A program made the position numbers and the translations under genes. The notes beneath the pieces were generated by a model. The model was not told the DNA's origin. It searched no databases and saw only the letters and a list, made by a program, of their open reading frames with translations. Shown in pieces: positions 46,496-58,066 of a DNA stretch of 64,000 nucleotides. This stretch comes from Panorpa germanica. Taxonomy: Eukaryota > Arthropoda > Insecta > Mecoptera > Panorpidae. Every line of letters begins with the position of its first letter. The first letter of the stretch is position 1. The stretch is from the NCBI GenBank assembly GCA_963678705.1, contig OY783220.1:6655001-6719000 (forward strand), given 5' to 3'.

Positions 46496-47405
46496 TTCTG
46501 AATCTCTTCCTTTGTCAATTTATTTGATTATAGGATTACATGCATATACTAAAGTTTCACTGTCATATAGCAGAACAACATTTACTGATACCTTGCAAAA
46601 TATATGCAGCCAACCAAGGAAAACACAGTATCAAAGAACAAATACTACTACTTTCTTTTGTTTATCCAACAAGTAAAATTTCTCTTGACAAATTCACTAT
46701 ATTCTATCCTACGTGTATAATAAACATAATATGACAAAACTGTAATATTATTCAATTGCACCAACATCCGTGTTATTATGCTGTACCGGAAATAGCAACA
46801 CAGCTGCCAGATGTTGGTTTTACTGTTCTGTTGTTACTGACTACTTCAACAAAATACTAATATTTTAAACAAATGTAATTTGCTATTTACAATAAATTTC
46901 AATGAGAGACCATATAACGCGAAACATGAACAAAGAATGAAATTGTATTATTAGTCTATCTATCTCTTTCTAGCTTGATTAAAACTATGTATACTAGAAC
47001 AGTCAGTGTTTTGTGTTTTGTAATGATAATAATTGCAAACAAACGTCAACCGTGCTTTATGTACCATAAATTACCAGCTTCTGTCTAGTTTGGACCATGG
47101 ACACACATACATACATAAATGAAAATCCTCATGCACTTAAAAATATGTATACGAGTACGAATACGTACGAATACGTTTGTGCCAATGTGTACATAATATG
47201 AACAAATGAGTAAGGCAGTGTACGAACAATTGGGTAGTTTTACTTTATTTTTATTGGAACTTTTGAACACTGTACTGTTGTGGTATAGTTAAGCAGTATC
47301 AACCGATACTTCCAGTACCCAATGAATAGTGTTAGGAATGGTACAGAAAACACTTCCTTTGTACAAACGACATATGTAACGAGTCAAGTCTTCGCTTAAA
47401 AATAT
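46496..47405. other. Non-coding stretch
   Basis: No gene or repeat copy recognised; the small open frames have no domain. Confidence 0.45.
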
Positions 47406-47480
47406 AAGTAGTTTAGTTGAAAAATGCCTGTGTACTAAACGGAAGACATGGGATCAAATACAGTCTCTGAACGATATTTT
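47406..47480 (+). repeat. tRNA-like sequence, possible SINE head
   Basis: TAGTTTAGTTG (A-box-like) and GGGATCAAATAC (B-box-like) lie about 40 bp apart, followed by a short stretch without CCA or acceptor pairing that I can confirm. It resembles a decayed tRNA pseudogene or the head of a tRNA-derived SINE different from the 35-kb one. No second copy was found in the window. Confidence 0.3.
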
Positions 47481-47689
47481 AATACTCATAAAATTAATGG
47501 TAATGACACGTAACGAGAACAGGAACTATCTAAAATCATAAAAATACTTTTACAATAATTTAGTTGTATATTTTACATAAATGTTATGTTTAAATATGCA
47601 CTTGTATCCGCGTAATTATATCTCATTAGCAAATTAAACTAAAAACTATTTTAACATTTTATTAGTTCAGAAAAATTCAGATCTCTTCT

Positions 47690-47945
47690 TATTTCAAACT
47701 CGTTCATGTTTCTCTCCCTTACCTCTTTCGTCTTCCTTCTTCTATGTCCCTCCGCCATCCACCTCCTTTCTTTCCAGCCTCCTCTCGGTAAATCCTCTTC
47801 TTTTCACTATCAATTCTAAACTCACATTCCTCGGTCATAGGCTCCAGCGCATTCTGTAAACCCTTCCCTTTATTTATGCTATTCTCCTTCTCGTCATTTC
47901 TTATTCTGAATCTTGATAATCGCCTTGAACATTAATAAATCTTAA
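47690..47945 (-). mobile_element. GA-rich LINE (LINE-3 group) C-terminal fragment
   Basis: On minus: RRLSRFRIRNDEKEN, LQNALEPMTEECEFRIDSEK, GGGWRRDIEEGRRK. The first block is the counterpart of RRIARFRLRNEE at 22.5 kb, and ECEF-x-SEKK corresponds to the end of the knuckle. The CX2C half is missing. Non-functional. Confidence 0.6.
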
Positions 47946-49024
47946 AGTAAATAATATATGTCAGGTAGAAAATTGTCATGGAATACGAGTTTCGCATTTT
48001 CTAGCTTGCCACAAGCAAATTCCAAGGTTCAGTTTTTACTTTTTATATTATAGCATATATTATATGCAATAAAATTTTCACACTTTCTATCTTCTAGAAG
48101 CTATTACAAGGTACAGTAATTACAAAAGAAATAACTGCATACTTTATAGTTTATTTGAGTCTAAATCAGAAGTGGGTTATCAGTAACTCCGGCACTGGAC
48201 AGAGGCGTTGAAACAATTCGTATTCAAACTATAATAAAATTAAACTAGTAAATACTCATACACTCCAAACACGTATAAAATTTAATATCTGTAACAACTA
48301 AAATTATAAAATAAAATGAAAATTAAATTAAGTTAATCAACATTTCTGCACTCTACTCGAAATTATATTCAGTGGTATTCGAATGATGAGTGGTGTGGCT
48401 AGGGGGTGAAGTGGGGGTCGTGAATTAGAAGTGCTAACATGTGACCAATGCTGGGTTGGCGTAGCGAGCCACTGAAAATTGAATTTGAATACCACATGCA
48501 CGCTGTGACACGGGTCCATTATTGCATTAAAACGGTACACAAATGTTCCAATCAAAATGATAATAAAAAAAAAACCATTTATAATTTACTGTTACTAGAA
48601 TTGCATATAAGCAAGGCGCGTTTCGGGTTGACGACAGTAAGTTGATTTCAATATTTTATTTATATATTTCTTTTACTCAATTTGTTCTACAGAATAAGCC
48701 AAAGTCTAAAATATTAAAATTGAAATTTCAAGAAATAGTTTAGTTTAATGTTAACTAAACCATTATATTATAAGGCAAGTATGAATATTAAAAAATTCAT
48801 AAAACAAAATTTAAAGTATAGCATGTGTCTGATAAGCATAAATAAATACATAAAGTTGCTAACGTAAAACAAACACATTACATATTTATCACAGATAGGT
48901 AACCCCCTCTGTTCCTCAAATTCACCCTTAGCCCAAGTTCCCTTGCACTGTTCCGTAAGTTGAAAACGATCAAGGGTGGGTCCGGGTGTTGGGTGGTAGA
49001 GATGGTGAAACATTTTGCTTTGAG
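47946..49024. other. Non-coding stretch with an unpaired hAT-like end
   Basis: GTAGCGAGCCACTG near 48462-48475 looks like an inverted hAT terminus (CAGTGGCTCGCTAC), but no partner was found. Overlapping open frames at 48337-48645 have no domain. The rest is AT-rich. Confidence 0.4.
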
Positions 49025-49924
49025 CAGGGGTTCCCAAAGTACGGCCCGGGGACTCTTATAAAAAGCAATAAAGAATACTAGTGACATTTTGGAAAATATA
49101 TTCAAATAATTTTTTGAAAAGTTTTTGCTTTCGGAGATTAATTGTACTATATATATTGCATACATATTGTGAAGTACGCACCTTTGTTTAAATCAATTTC
49201 TTTTTCAACCATTACCTTTTTTATACCATGCAAAAGGTATTATACCTATTGTCAAACTCCTTAAATTATTGGTTTCACCAATGACTTACTTATTTGATGA
49301 CATTCTTTGTTTCTAAAGGAAGCTAAAAAATGGTCACAAATAACTAAATCAGGATAGTAGGTGGATGTAAATTAATGAATAGCGTGATTTAATGAATTTT
49401 TGTTAAATATTTATTTGAGTGCATTAATTTTAGAGAGTTATTAGCACTAAAAACAATATATACATTTATAAACATTTGCAGTACATAATTTATACATTTA
49501 TAAATACGAGTGTGTGTATTTAAAGAAAAGAGATTAAAATAAATTTATTGATAAAATCAATAAGCTTTTCTAGACTTTCACTGCTTTTAAATATCTGCTT
49601 ATAATCTTCAGTATTAACTAGTTTTAAATTGTAGTTATTTAATTTACTCTAGCTAAGCACGGCCACGCATCGTTGTGTCTTGTTTTGATATGAAATGAAT
49701 GGAAAAGTAAATAAAAGACACGCACAAACTCAGATAAAAACACAGACGATAATCAACTACAAAAGAAGCGTAAGAAATGAATTCGGTTTACGAAAATACG
49801 CGCATATTCGAAAGCAACCTTTTGCCAAATTACAAGCCAATTGACCGACTACATTTAAATTTTTGCAATTACAAACATACGCAGGTGAATATTTTCACAC
49901 TCATATATAGTTTGGAAACCCCTG
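49025..49924. mobile_element. hAT-type element, 900 bp
   Basis: CAGGGGTTCCCAAAGTACGG opens the element and GTTTGGAAACCCCTG closes it; the termini pair at 15 of 17 positions. Ends of the type CAGGGGTTCCCAAA are well known among hAT transposons. The 8-bp flanks GCTTTGAG (49017-49024) and CTTTTAAG (49925-49932) agree at 5 positions. No transposase is present. Repeat D-like sequence at 49645-49900 lies inside and may be a later insertion or part of the element. Confidence 0.7.
49645..49900 (+). repeat. RTE-like repeat D
   Basis: It starts TCTAGCTAAGCACGGCCACG, reminiscent of the repeat C head ACTAGCTGTCCCGGCC, and ends CAATTGACCGACTA then ACAAACATACGCAGG, which recurs inverted at 26549-26680. 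Possibly a relative of repeat C with a different 3-prime half. Non-coding. Confidence 0.5.
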
Positions 49925-49932
49925 CTTTTAAG

Positions 49933-50952
49933 GGTCGTATATTATATATCGCATAAACACCGTCAAGTCAGTTGCGAAAATATTAGACTTGGTAATGTTT
50001 ACACTTGAGGTCCTCATTAAACAAAAAAGAACTTTAAATTGGTTCCACACCGCAGGAAAGTTGTTGAGATTGAGACCGCTTCACTACACTTAGGTTAAAA
50101 TCTTTAAAAAGCAACTTATGTAAATACAAATTTGTATGTCCATGGTAAACAAAAATGGTCTGAAGTGACGTCAGATGAATTTTTGATGGCAAAGTGGTCG
50201 AGAGTGTTGAGTTGATATTTCACGTGTGCAATCAGCTATTGGTCCTAATTTCTATGAAGGGATTAGAAAGTTCTTTATCCGACGAAGATAATCTATTTCT
50301 TTTGTAAAAAACTATATAGAAAAATTAACCACTTCATTTGTATTTTTATAAATCACCAATAAATCTATATTAAAATATTCCGGTTTATATTTTTTATTTT
50401 TTAGCCTGTTTCAATGAAAAAAAGGGAGAAGCTGAAACTAAGAGAAGGTCGCTAAGAGTACATAATTTTTTTGGCCTTTAATGAAACATTAGTCCCGTAA
50501 ATTGAAAAATGCCTTAATTATAAAGAGTTATAGGTGTATACCCAAATAAACCAATTTAGTCAAAGTTTGACTAATTTTCGGACTAATTATTATTTTATTA
50601 AATAATTTAATAAATGTTTCATTTTTAAATAAATGACTGGTTTTAATTTGTTTTAAAATAGTCAATATTCAATGTACCTAGTGCTACTTTAAATTATTCA
50701 ATTTATTTAATCTTTAATCGTTGCAATTTTGGTGGAAAATAATAATTTGATAGCGAGGGTAAATATTGACAAAGTAATAAAGTATAATAAAAACACCTTT
50801 AATAATTAAATTATAAGTTCCAATGCATATTTATATTATATTAGCAATTCGACCTTACTTGATCATACGAGAGACTATTTTTTGTATTTCAAAACAATAT
50901 TATGACAATATTAAACAATTATATTAGAACAATTCCATGGAATACTGAAATT
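49933..50952. other. AT-rich non-coding stretch
   Basis: TGACGTCA at 50166-50173. Nothing else is recognised. Confidence 0.5.
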
Positions 50953-51173
50953 ATTACTTAAAATCGATGAGTTTGCTGCGATTACAAAATTGTTTCTTTC
51001 CAATTTTGTGCTAAACAAGCCATCGTTCGATAGTTTTCGAGTTTCCTCGGATGCTCGCTGGATATATCCATAAAACTTGACCTAAAACTGGCTTGGGTTT
51101 AGGGTCGGGTCGGTGATGGCGTCTAGACTAGATGGAGTCTACAATTTCCCGAAATCCATTCTTCGCTAACAAA
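50953..51173 (-). repeat. Dispersed repeat G, copy 2
   Basis: Inverted partner of 6890-7131, with GTTTCCTCGGATGCTCGCTG, GGGTCGGGTCGGTGATGG and GTCTAGACTAG in reversed order. A CCAATGGAAATTG segment present in copy 1 is shortened here. Class unknown. Confidence 0.65.
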
Positions 51174-52594
51174 TTCATAAGACTCTTTTAGTCTAAAAGT
51201 CGACTTTTCAAAACGATTTATCGATTTTGTAAGTCGAAACTAATAAAGTTGACTTATCGTCAGACCTTTCCATCCCTAAGTCAAACCATTGAGTATTTGC
51301 TATTTAACTAATTTCTCTAAAATCATTTGTTCTGTACTTTTATCAACAACTTCGCACATTCGCTAATGATGTAGTAGCATTACTGATACCTGGAGTTGAT
51401 TTATAGTTCACCTACCCCCTTCCGTTTGTCCTCTTTACCCTAAAGTTCCTCTGTTCATCACCCGACACCTACAATAATTCGGAATACCAAATGATCAACG
51501 ACATCGGCACCACTGATGCTCCAATTCAAAGCTCCCTGTCATTTTTAATCGTCAAATCCATTAATTATGTACAAAAAATGAAAATATATCAATATTCTCG
51601 ATCAGGAATATTTAATGCGCGAAGTAAAACAAATAATTTAATAATTAATCAATGAAATGTGCTAATTTTATACCAATATTTGTACTGATGTTACCGCTTG
51701 AAATAAACAAAAATCTAATTTAAAGTCATATATGTCTGATTAGCCTTTGAGTAAGATTTTTCGAAGCACGTTCTAGGGCATAGTTCGAAAATATATAGTT
51801 TTATAAAAAAAAAGATATTTCGTATTTTGAAGTTTAATTTCATAAATGGGGTGTAGCCTATTTACAAGATTTGAAATATCTCCGAGATAATAAAAAAATT
51901 AAAAAAAATAAAGAATTCGTACATATTTACCTAATACTAATGTAAAAGTTTCGTAAATGTAAAACCGTTTCCTTTTTTAGAGAAATACTAAATAGCGCTT
52001 AAATGGAAATGTATTTTCAAGTTGGATTTATGCATACTGCTTCTGAGTGCAATGCTTCTCTGAGAACCACAAATTCTGTCGTCTATACTTCCTTAATGCC
52101 AGAACATGTGATTTATGGACCTATAATACTAATTAGCTTAACAGGAAAATGAATACCCTTCCTCCTGCAAAGATTCCACCTGCAACCCCTTTAACACGAT
52201 CTAGTGCGATGCAGCAGAATACCGTAATTCCAATTGTCATAGTAAATCGTTAGTGAACGTCTTAAGGAATCCGGATGTTAACTTTGGAAGGGTTCTATCA
52301 GAGATACAAACCCGCATTACGCTATGAGAGATAAAAAATTCTCTACCCACTATTTTAAATCATTCTACCAGTCGTATATTGGCGTTTTTTTTAGATATCC
52401 TAAAGTTGACACATTTTAGTAGTGCATAGTACGTCACAAAAGAAATAAGCGATGGAGATTATTTTTCCTTGTTGCAAACTTCGTTATTTAATATTTCATG
52501 GGATAAACAACTCAGCTGTTACTAGTAAATGACGTATCACACATACACACACTTATGCTTCGCGTCTGGAATTTTCTATAATGTTGGAAACGTA
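51174..52594. other. AT-rich non-coding stretch
   Basis: No ORF above threshold, no repeat copy recognised. Confidence 0.5.
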
Positions 52595-52599
52595 GAATT

Positions 52600-52724
52600 T
52601 TTTAATTGTTAATATTTTCTAAAATAAAAGGAGTTATATTTAAAAAGGAATTGGACATTGGAGATTCTGGTAGCCAATTTTATTAATCTGTAGTTCCGTT
52701 TTATAGAAACTAAATCATGTTTTA
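52600..52724 (-). repeat. MITE-A-related fragment
   Basis: TTTAATTGTTAATATTTTCT, AAAAGGAGTTATAT, GATTCTGGTAGCCAATTTTA and GTTTTATAGAAACTAAATCATG follow the order of one MITE-A arm but are clearly diverged, and the terminus is lost. Confidence 0.5.
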
Positions 52725-53047
52725 TAGAATCGTACCTGTTTTCTGTGTTGTCGAGCTATCGAATGAACTACCTTGGTTACGCTAAGTACTTTTAGTTCAA
52801 ATAATTTTGTATAAAAAGAAGAGATTTTGTTTGATCTTTTATTTTTAAGATAAAATGAATGAATAATGCATATGACGTAATGCTGAGAAACCATTCAAGC
52901 ATATAATAAACAATTGTAAAACACAATTCTAAAATAAATTATTTAAAGTATTCGTAAATATAAAGAAAACAGTATGTGTGAGTAGGTATAAAGGTAGACG
53001 TCTACAGATGAAATATAAGGTCTTGTTGAAAGACCTTATATGAGTAA
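52725..53047. other. Non-coding stretch ending in two palindromes
   Basis: GTAGACGTCTAC (52994-53005) is a perfect 12-bp palindrome. ATATAAGGTCTT (53013-53024) pairs perfectly with AAGACCTTATAT (53030-53041) around a 5-nt loop. Their role is unknown. They adjoin repeat K. Confidence 0.55.
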
Positions 53048-53160
53048 AGGCATCCGCACATGAGGGGACTGATTGCAAACCTTAGCCCCGAACCTAATGA
53101 GAATGGAACTGTGTTGTTAGTGAGAGAACGAACATGTTTACGAGTAAGGGAACATACACG
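53048..53160 (-). repeat. Dispersed repeat K, copy 2
   Basis: Inverted partner of 4443-4570 (CATGAGGGGACTGATTGCAA, CCCCGAACCTAATGAGAATG, GTTAGTGAGAGAACGAAC). An 85-codon open frame on minus crosses it but has no recognisable domain and does not persist in copy 1, so no gene is called. Confidence 0.6.
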
Positions 53161-53300
53161 GCACGAACGAAACTGAACTGGTTTGAAGTACGTTTTCAGC
53201 GAGTTTGTTTCTCGGTGGCAGGGCCATGCTTGGTTGCATGCTTTTGATGGTGACATCATGAACAGAGATGTGCACTAATACTATTTAAAAGTATTTAAAT

Positions 53301-53320
53301 ACATACATACATACATACAA
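53301..53320. repeat. ATAC microsatellite
   Basis: Five units of the tetranucleotide CATA/ATAC. Confidence 0.85.
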
Positions 53321-53370
53321 ATGCGACACAATAAAATCCCCTGTTATGCTATTGTTAAAAATGCTATTAA

Positions 53371-53430
53371 GTCACGAAACACGGCTCGACTAGTTTATAA
53401 TCAGTCGACTCGTGTGCGGAGGTCCTAACC
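53371..53430 (+). repeat. Dispersed repeat K, partial copy 3
   Basis: Only the terminal motif CAGTCGACTCGTGTGCGG plus GTCCTAAC is retained, opposite in orientation to copy 2 some 220 bp away. Confidence 0.5.
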
Positions 53431-54119
53431 ACGCAAAGAATGCTTAATGCAATGCATTCGAAGACTTTCATAGTGATCTGTCAACGCATACCTTAACTTA
53501 AAATAATTTGGTATTATCTTTTTCTTCAAGTCACAATACTTTTAATTCTGCTTTCATCACATCGGCCATTTTCCCATTTCCCAAGCAACGAAAATCAGTA
53601 GTGGGAGAATAGGCCTTAGGGTATGGGTGTTACGGGTGAGAGATGGTGAGAAGAGGGGTGAGGATGTGAGGGCAAGGAGCAAGGGGCAGGCAGCACGGAG
53701 CTTGGAGCATGAACAGCAGTGTTAGGAAAACGGAACTGGAATTACAATTAGCTATTAGTGTGGAAAGTTTGTCTTAAAAAGGAATTTACAACAAGAGTTA
53801 TTGAATTAGTTTAGTTACTAAAGGTCCTATGGAATTATAGATATACTCGTGCTCGGGCTGGTGCTCGTGCTCGTGGTGTTACCGTGAAGTTGAAAACATG
53901 TAGACAAGCGAAGGCGAAAGGCGAGAACGAAATACGAATGCTATGGGAAATATAACAAAGTCTAATGGGAAATTAAATTTAAAATAAAAATTAGGAATTT
54001 ACAATTTAGAAAATGTTGAATTAAGAGAAAAAATATTTGCTGGATAAATTAAATGTTTGGTTTTGTTGCTTTTAGTATCCTACTGACAGACGTAGCACTG
54101 TAGTTATATATCATATGTG
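53431..54119. other. Non-coding stretch with a GC-richer patch
   Basis: A patch at 53570-53720 and a short GTGCTC tandem near 53850-53875. No ORF of note. Confidence 0.5.
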
Positions 54120-54123
54120 TTAA

Positions 54124-54806
54124 GGGGTTATATACAGTTGTCAGGTCCAAAAACAAAACGATTTTTCAAAAAAAATTCCTGAGAAGACTTTTAAATGTAT
54201 TAATGTAAAAATTTGTACACATATTATGGTAACTTTTAACTGTATTTTAACATTTTTATATTTGTAAAAATAATAATTTGAAAGCTGCTATAGCTGATCT
54301 CCAGGAGCTCCTCTCAAAAAAGGCATCTTACGGTAACCACGATATCTCTAGGCTGGATCGTCTAAAATGAAAAAACCAAACGGATTTCGTTAAAGTAATA
54401 TAAATTCTAATAATTAATCGAAGGGTTAGACAAAATAATTTGTTTTGACAAAATGGCGGCTTCTCAAAAAAATAAATAGATTTTTAACCAAAATTTTGGT
54501 CTTAAATTGTTTTAAAAAAAAAATATTATTCGGTGAGAAAAAACCTTCTAACAATTACTAAAAAATATACTTAAGAAGCATGTGCTAAAATTTGAGAGTG
54601 ATCGGTTCAGCCGTTTCCGAGAAATCTTGGTCACCCACTTTAAAAACAGTTTTCAGAAAAACGCATTTAAAATTTCAACTTACATAACTTGAAAATAATC
54701 GCCGGATTGATTTGAAATTTTCTGTGTGTGTACTTAAATATATGTACATTTTAAATATGAATTTTAAAAAATCGATTTTTTGAAAATATTAACTGTATAT
54801 AACCCC
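54124..54806 (+). mobile_element. TTAA-family B DNA transposon, full-length copy
   Basis: The termini GGGGTTATATACAGTT and AACTGTATATAACCCC form a perfect 16-bp inverted repeat, flanked on both sides by TTAA (54120-54123 and 54807-54810). 683 bp, no ORF, hence non-autonomous. Copies at 525 and 4050 share the body. TTAA duplication is diagnostic of piggyBac-like transposition in general, but the GGGG terminus is not the usual CCC start, so the superfamily stays open. Confidence 0.85.
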
Positions 54807-54810
54807 TTAA

Positions 54811-55936
54811 AGAAAATGGACACTTATTCCTATTTCTATGGAAATTGAAATCGCAAAAAAGGGAAAAAAGTTGATATGAGTGAGGGAATGGGCGAAAGGG
54901 AGGGAACACACCATATTAAAATGAACTCCCATAAAACCAAAAAATCATTTAAGTCATAAAGTGGATTTATTTCCACCATTTATCCAATAAATTTATATTT
55001 ATGGAACAGAAATAAAATTTAATTTAAAACAATTTAAAAACAATAAAATTTGCTAACAAGTTGTAAGTGTTAAATCAATATAACTAAATTAAATAAAACA
55101 CGTACCGAATTTATGTGTATGTGTGTGTGTGTGTATATATACTCGTCCAAAAGTAAAGTGAATTATGTTTTGAAATAAATTGTCTTTCCCAGGGTGAATT
55201 GGGCGGAGAAATAAGGGTGTAACAATCCCAGAGACTACCAGGTGGGAGGATGTTAGGGGTGCAACGGTTCGGGTTTGACTGATTCGCAGTATGTAGTACG
55301 TTCCGTTCGGGTATCATGTTCCGGGGGTTCAGGGGATTCAGGGGGGTGCACTGATTAGGGTTCTATAAACTGACCATATCTCACGCTTAATTATAATCAG
55401 GACGAATTACTGACAAATTTATTGCTTTACATAGTCAGATACAGTGTCCTGTGATTACACGGATCCTGCGGTGTGACCACCACACAAACACTGCCCTCCC
55501 CCTTTGCCCGGGCCCCCTTTCTCAATATCGAGTCACACATTGTCCAACACGTGCTTGTTTACTGAACTGATATTCTGTTCCTGTTTACTTTAACCAGTAC
55601 CTACACATTTTAATAAGGATAACAATTAAAGTTTTTATCTTTTTATTAAGGAAAATAATAAGAGGTTATAACTTTTTTTTTTCATTTTTTTTTATTTATT
55701 TATATTAATGTACAACATATTAAGTTTACTGTGTAAAAATTTGAAATATATTGAAGTAAAACTTTCGGATATATAGAGTTTTAAGTCTTCATCTCTCTGG
55801 TCTGGTTCTTCTTACTTTGAAATTTTTAAATGCGTTTTTCTTACACATAGCTTTTTCAGAGTCGGTGCCCACTCTAGCTCAAAATTTGCTCGAGCAATTT
55901 GAAATTGTGCACATTCTTTCTTTACATAAATGCTGA
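54811..55936. other. Non-coding stretch with a GT microsatellite
   Basis: GT run at 55117-55134. A 68-codon minus frame crossing it is not called. GGGGATTCAGGGG-type sequence near 55325-55345. Nothing else is recognised. Confidence 0.5.
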
Positions 55937-56077
55937 GGTAACGCTGTCGAGTTTTTTTTTAATTTCTTAATTTTAACGTTTTTTAAAATAAGTTTCTGAT
56001 TTTTTTTATGAAAAATCGGTATTTTGAGTGCTGTAAATAATTGAAAAATCAGTAAAAAAAAACTCGACAGGGTTACC
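55937..56077. mobile_element. Small MITE, 141 bp
   Basis: GGTAACGCTGTCGAG followed by T9 is mirrored at the other end (A9 then CTCGACAGGGTTACC), a 24-bp TIR with one mismatch. The flanks TGCTGA (55931-55936) and TGCAGA (56078-56083) look like a 6-bp target duplication with one change. The interior is almost pure A/T with further foldback potential. The 75-codon minus frame over it is a by-product. The superfamily is not assigned. Confidence 0.75.
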
Positions 56078-56083
56078 TGCAGA

Positions 56084-57607
56084 AACTTATCAACTAATGA
56101 AATCATTTTCGTTTTTCGATTTCAGAAAATCCAGTGTTGAGTTATGAGTGGCACCGCCACGTTACTTTTTCTTATGACGTCTGCGGAGATTCGCTGTCAA
56201 TGCCTTATTTCTTGATATTTATTTATAAAAAATTCACAAAGTATTCTTCAAATGTCATTTTATCATGTAGTAATTATAGAAATAATTATATATTAATTGT
56301 GTCGTTAAAAAACATTATCGAAAATATACTGCACTTTCTGATAGAAATGTGAAATTTGGTACAATGAAAGAGTTTAATGATTAAATAACTTTTAGATGTA
56401 GAATTCATATAACCCCCCTCCCCCCACACCTTACTTCTTTATTTTATAGAAGATTAAAAATGGCGTCAAAATATTTAAACTATTTATATAATTTGTTTTT
56501 TTTCTTCTTTTTTTAAGTAGTGAGAATGGGTAATTTTTTTGAAAATACTTAATACCAAACTGCACCGGCCCCTATGGTTTAGTATGTAATACCACTGCTA
56601 CATCTAAATGTTTCAGGACAAATTAATTAACACAAGGAATAAGTATATTTGATCAGTCAGTGCCAATATTCGGAGATCATTGTGGAAGTTCGCTTTGATG
56701 GGTACTTCGCCGCACTAATTATGTGTAACGAGTAGAGTATGTCGACTACATCACATCGTAAGGATAAATGACAAGAGGGGTGGCGTGGGAAGGGGGGTAT
56801 AGTTACAGGTCTGTTTGCGGGATGTTACAGGATTGAGAGCATTAATTTACTAATTCAATTCTCTAATATTGTATATAATTTACATTAAAGTTATTCTATT
56901 GGGTATACTACACGTCTATGTAGTTAACTAACTATTAGCAACGTGATTAAACTTGTTCGCACGTGTCAAACATATCAAAAAACTATCCTACGGGTTGTAG
57001 GTTGTCTGACGTGGTGTTGTAACAATATGATTTCAGGTAAAGACCACGTTACAAAGTTACTAGAAACAATTAAAACAGAGTAGGGATTTAGCTGTATGTT
57101 GTATCATTTTCCTTAAAAAGCAATGCAAGTGTTAATGGCCTATTTACCTTTAAAATCCTGAACCTTTAAAGAACCATGCAATTTGTGTGACGTCGGGAAA
57201 GAATATGTTTTAAAAATGGTAAATTCTGTATCTAATTAACAAATAATCACAGGAGCACGAAATTTTTGATAAATAGTCACAAACCGTTTAAAATGACATT
57301 ATAAATGTATGACATTTTTATTGAAAATAACATAATGTAATTAAATAAATCCTGATTGAAATGTAATTACGTTTGATGTAAAACGATTTTAAATAATGTT
57401 ATTGTGCATTTACCAAATGAGTGATTCCGTGTTAAAATTCATAATTATAATTACATATTACTATTAAATTAATTGTTTAATAGGATTAAACGCGAAAACT
57501 TTGTGAAATCAGAGTAATAATTTATTAATGGTCACTTTGGATAATGGTATGGCATTTGAAATGAAAGTTACATAAACATAAATACAGATAAGAGTACAAT
57601 AGATTAA
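56084..57607. other. AT-rich non-coding stretch
   Basis: The 72-codon + frame is hydrophobic low-complexity and not called. No repeat copy recognised. Confidence 0.5.
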
Positions 57608-58066
57608 TTAATAGGTTACTGGACCATGGAAACGAATAAAATACGCTTTGCAAATAATTAGAGACGGCACAGAGGCCGAGAGCGTTCTTTCTTCTTGATA
57701 GACAGCTATGTCTTCTGCTTCGATTACCTCAATAACGCTATATTTTCTGGGATAAATAAATTTATTTTTTCGCTGACTGTTAAATTTATTATTAAGTTTA
57801 GTCGTTCTTTCCTTCGGAACCTTCGTTCCATTTTTCTTCTTCATTTTTCTACTTTTCAGCATTCAATTTATCTAAAATTTATAGGTTCTGTTATTATAAT
57901 TTCTAACCCGGCATCATGCAAGCGTCTTCGTTTATTCGTGATCTTTGCTGTTGTCGATTCTTTGGCAAATATTCAACACTCAAACATTCGTCTTAAACTC
58001 TGGAACGTTCTCAATAAAATTATATTACTGAAATTAATAAAAGCGTACATCATTTATTGTTGTTAG
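57608..58066. other. Region open on both strands, coding status unclear
   Basis: Plus: 123 codons (57695-58066, non-ATG start), Ile/Leu/Phe-rich. Minus: 84 codons (57608-57862) starting MLKSRKMKKKNGTKVPKERT and continuing YPRKYSVIEVIEAEDIAVYQ. Upstream on minus, peptide-like scraps (FECWIFAKESTTAKITNKRR) appear in a second frame with stops. The minus side is the more protein-like and may be a decayed gene or retrocopy. I recognise no family. Confidence 0.3.

Noticed and set aside
57695..58066. 123-codon + frame as a membrane protein
   Set aside because: Non-ATG start and Ile/Leu/Phe-rich composition as expected from the complement of an A-rich Lys/Glu-rich strand; the minus side is more protein-like.
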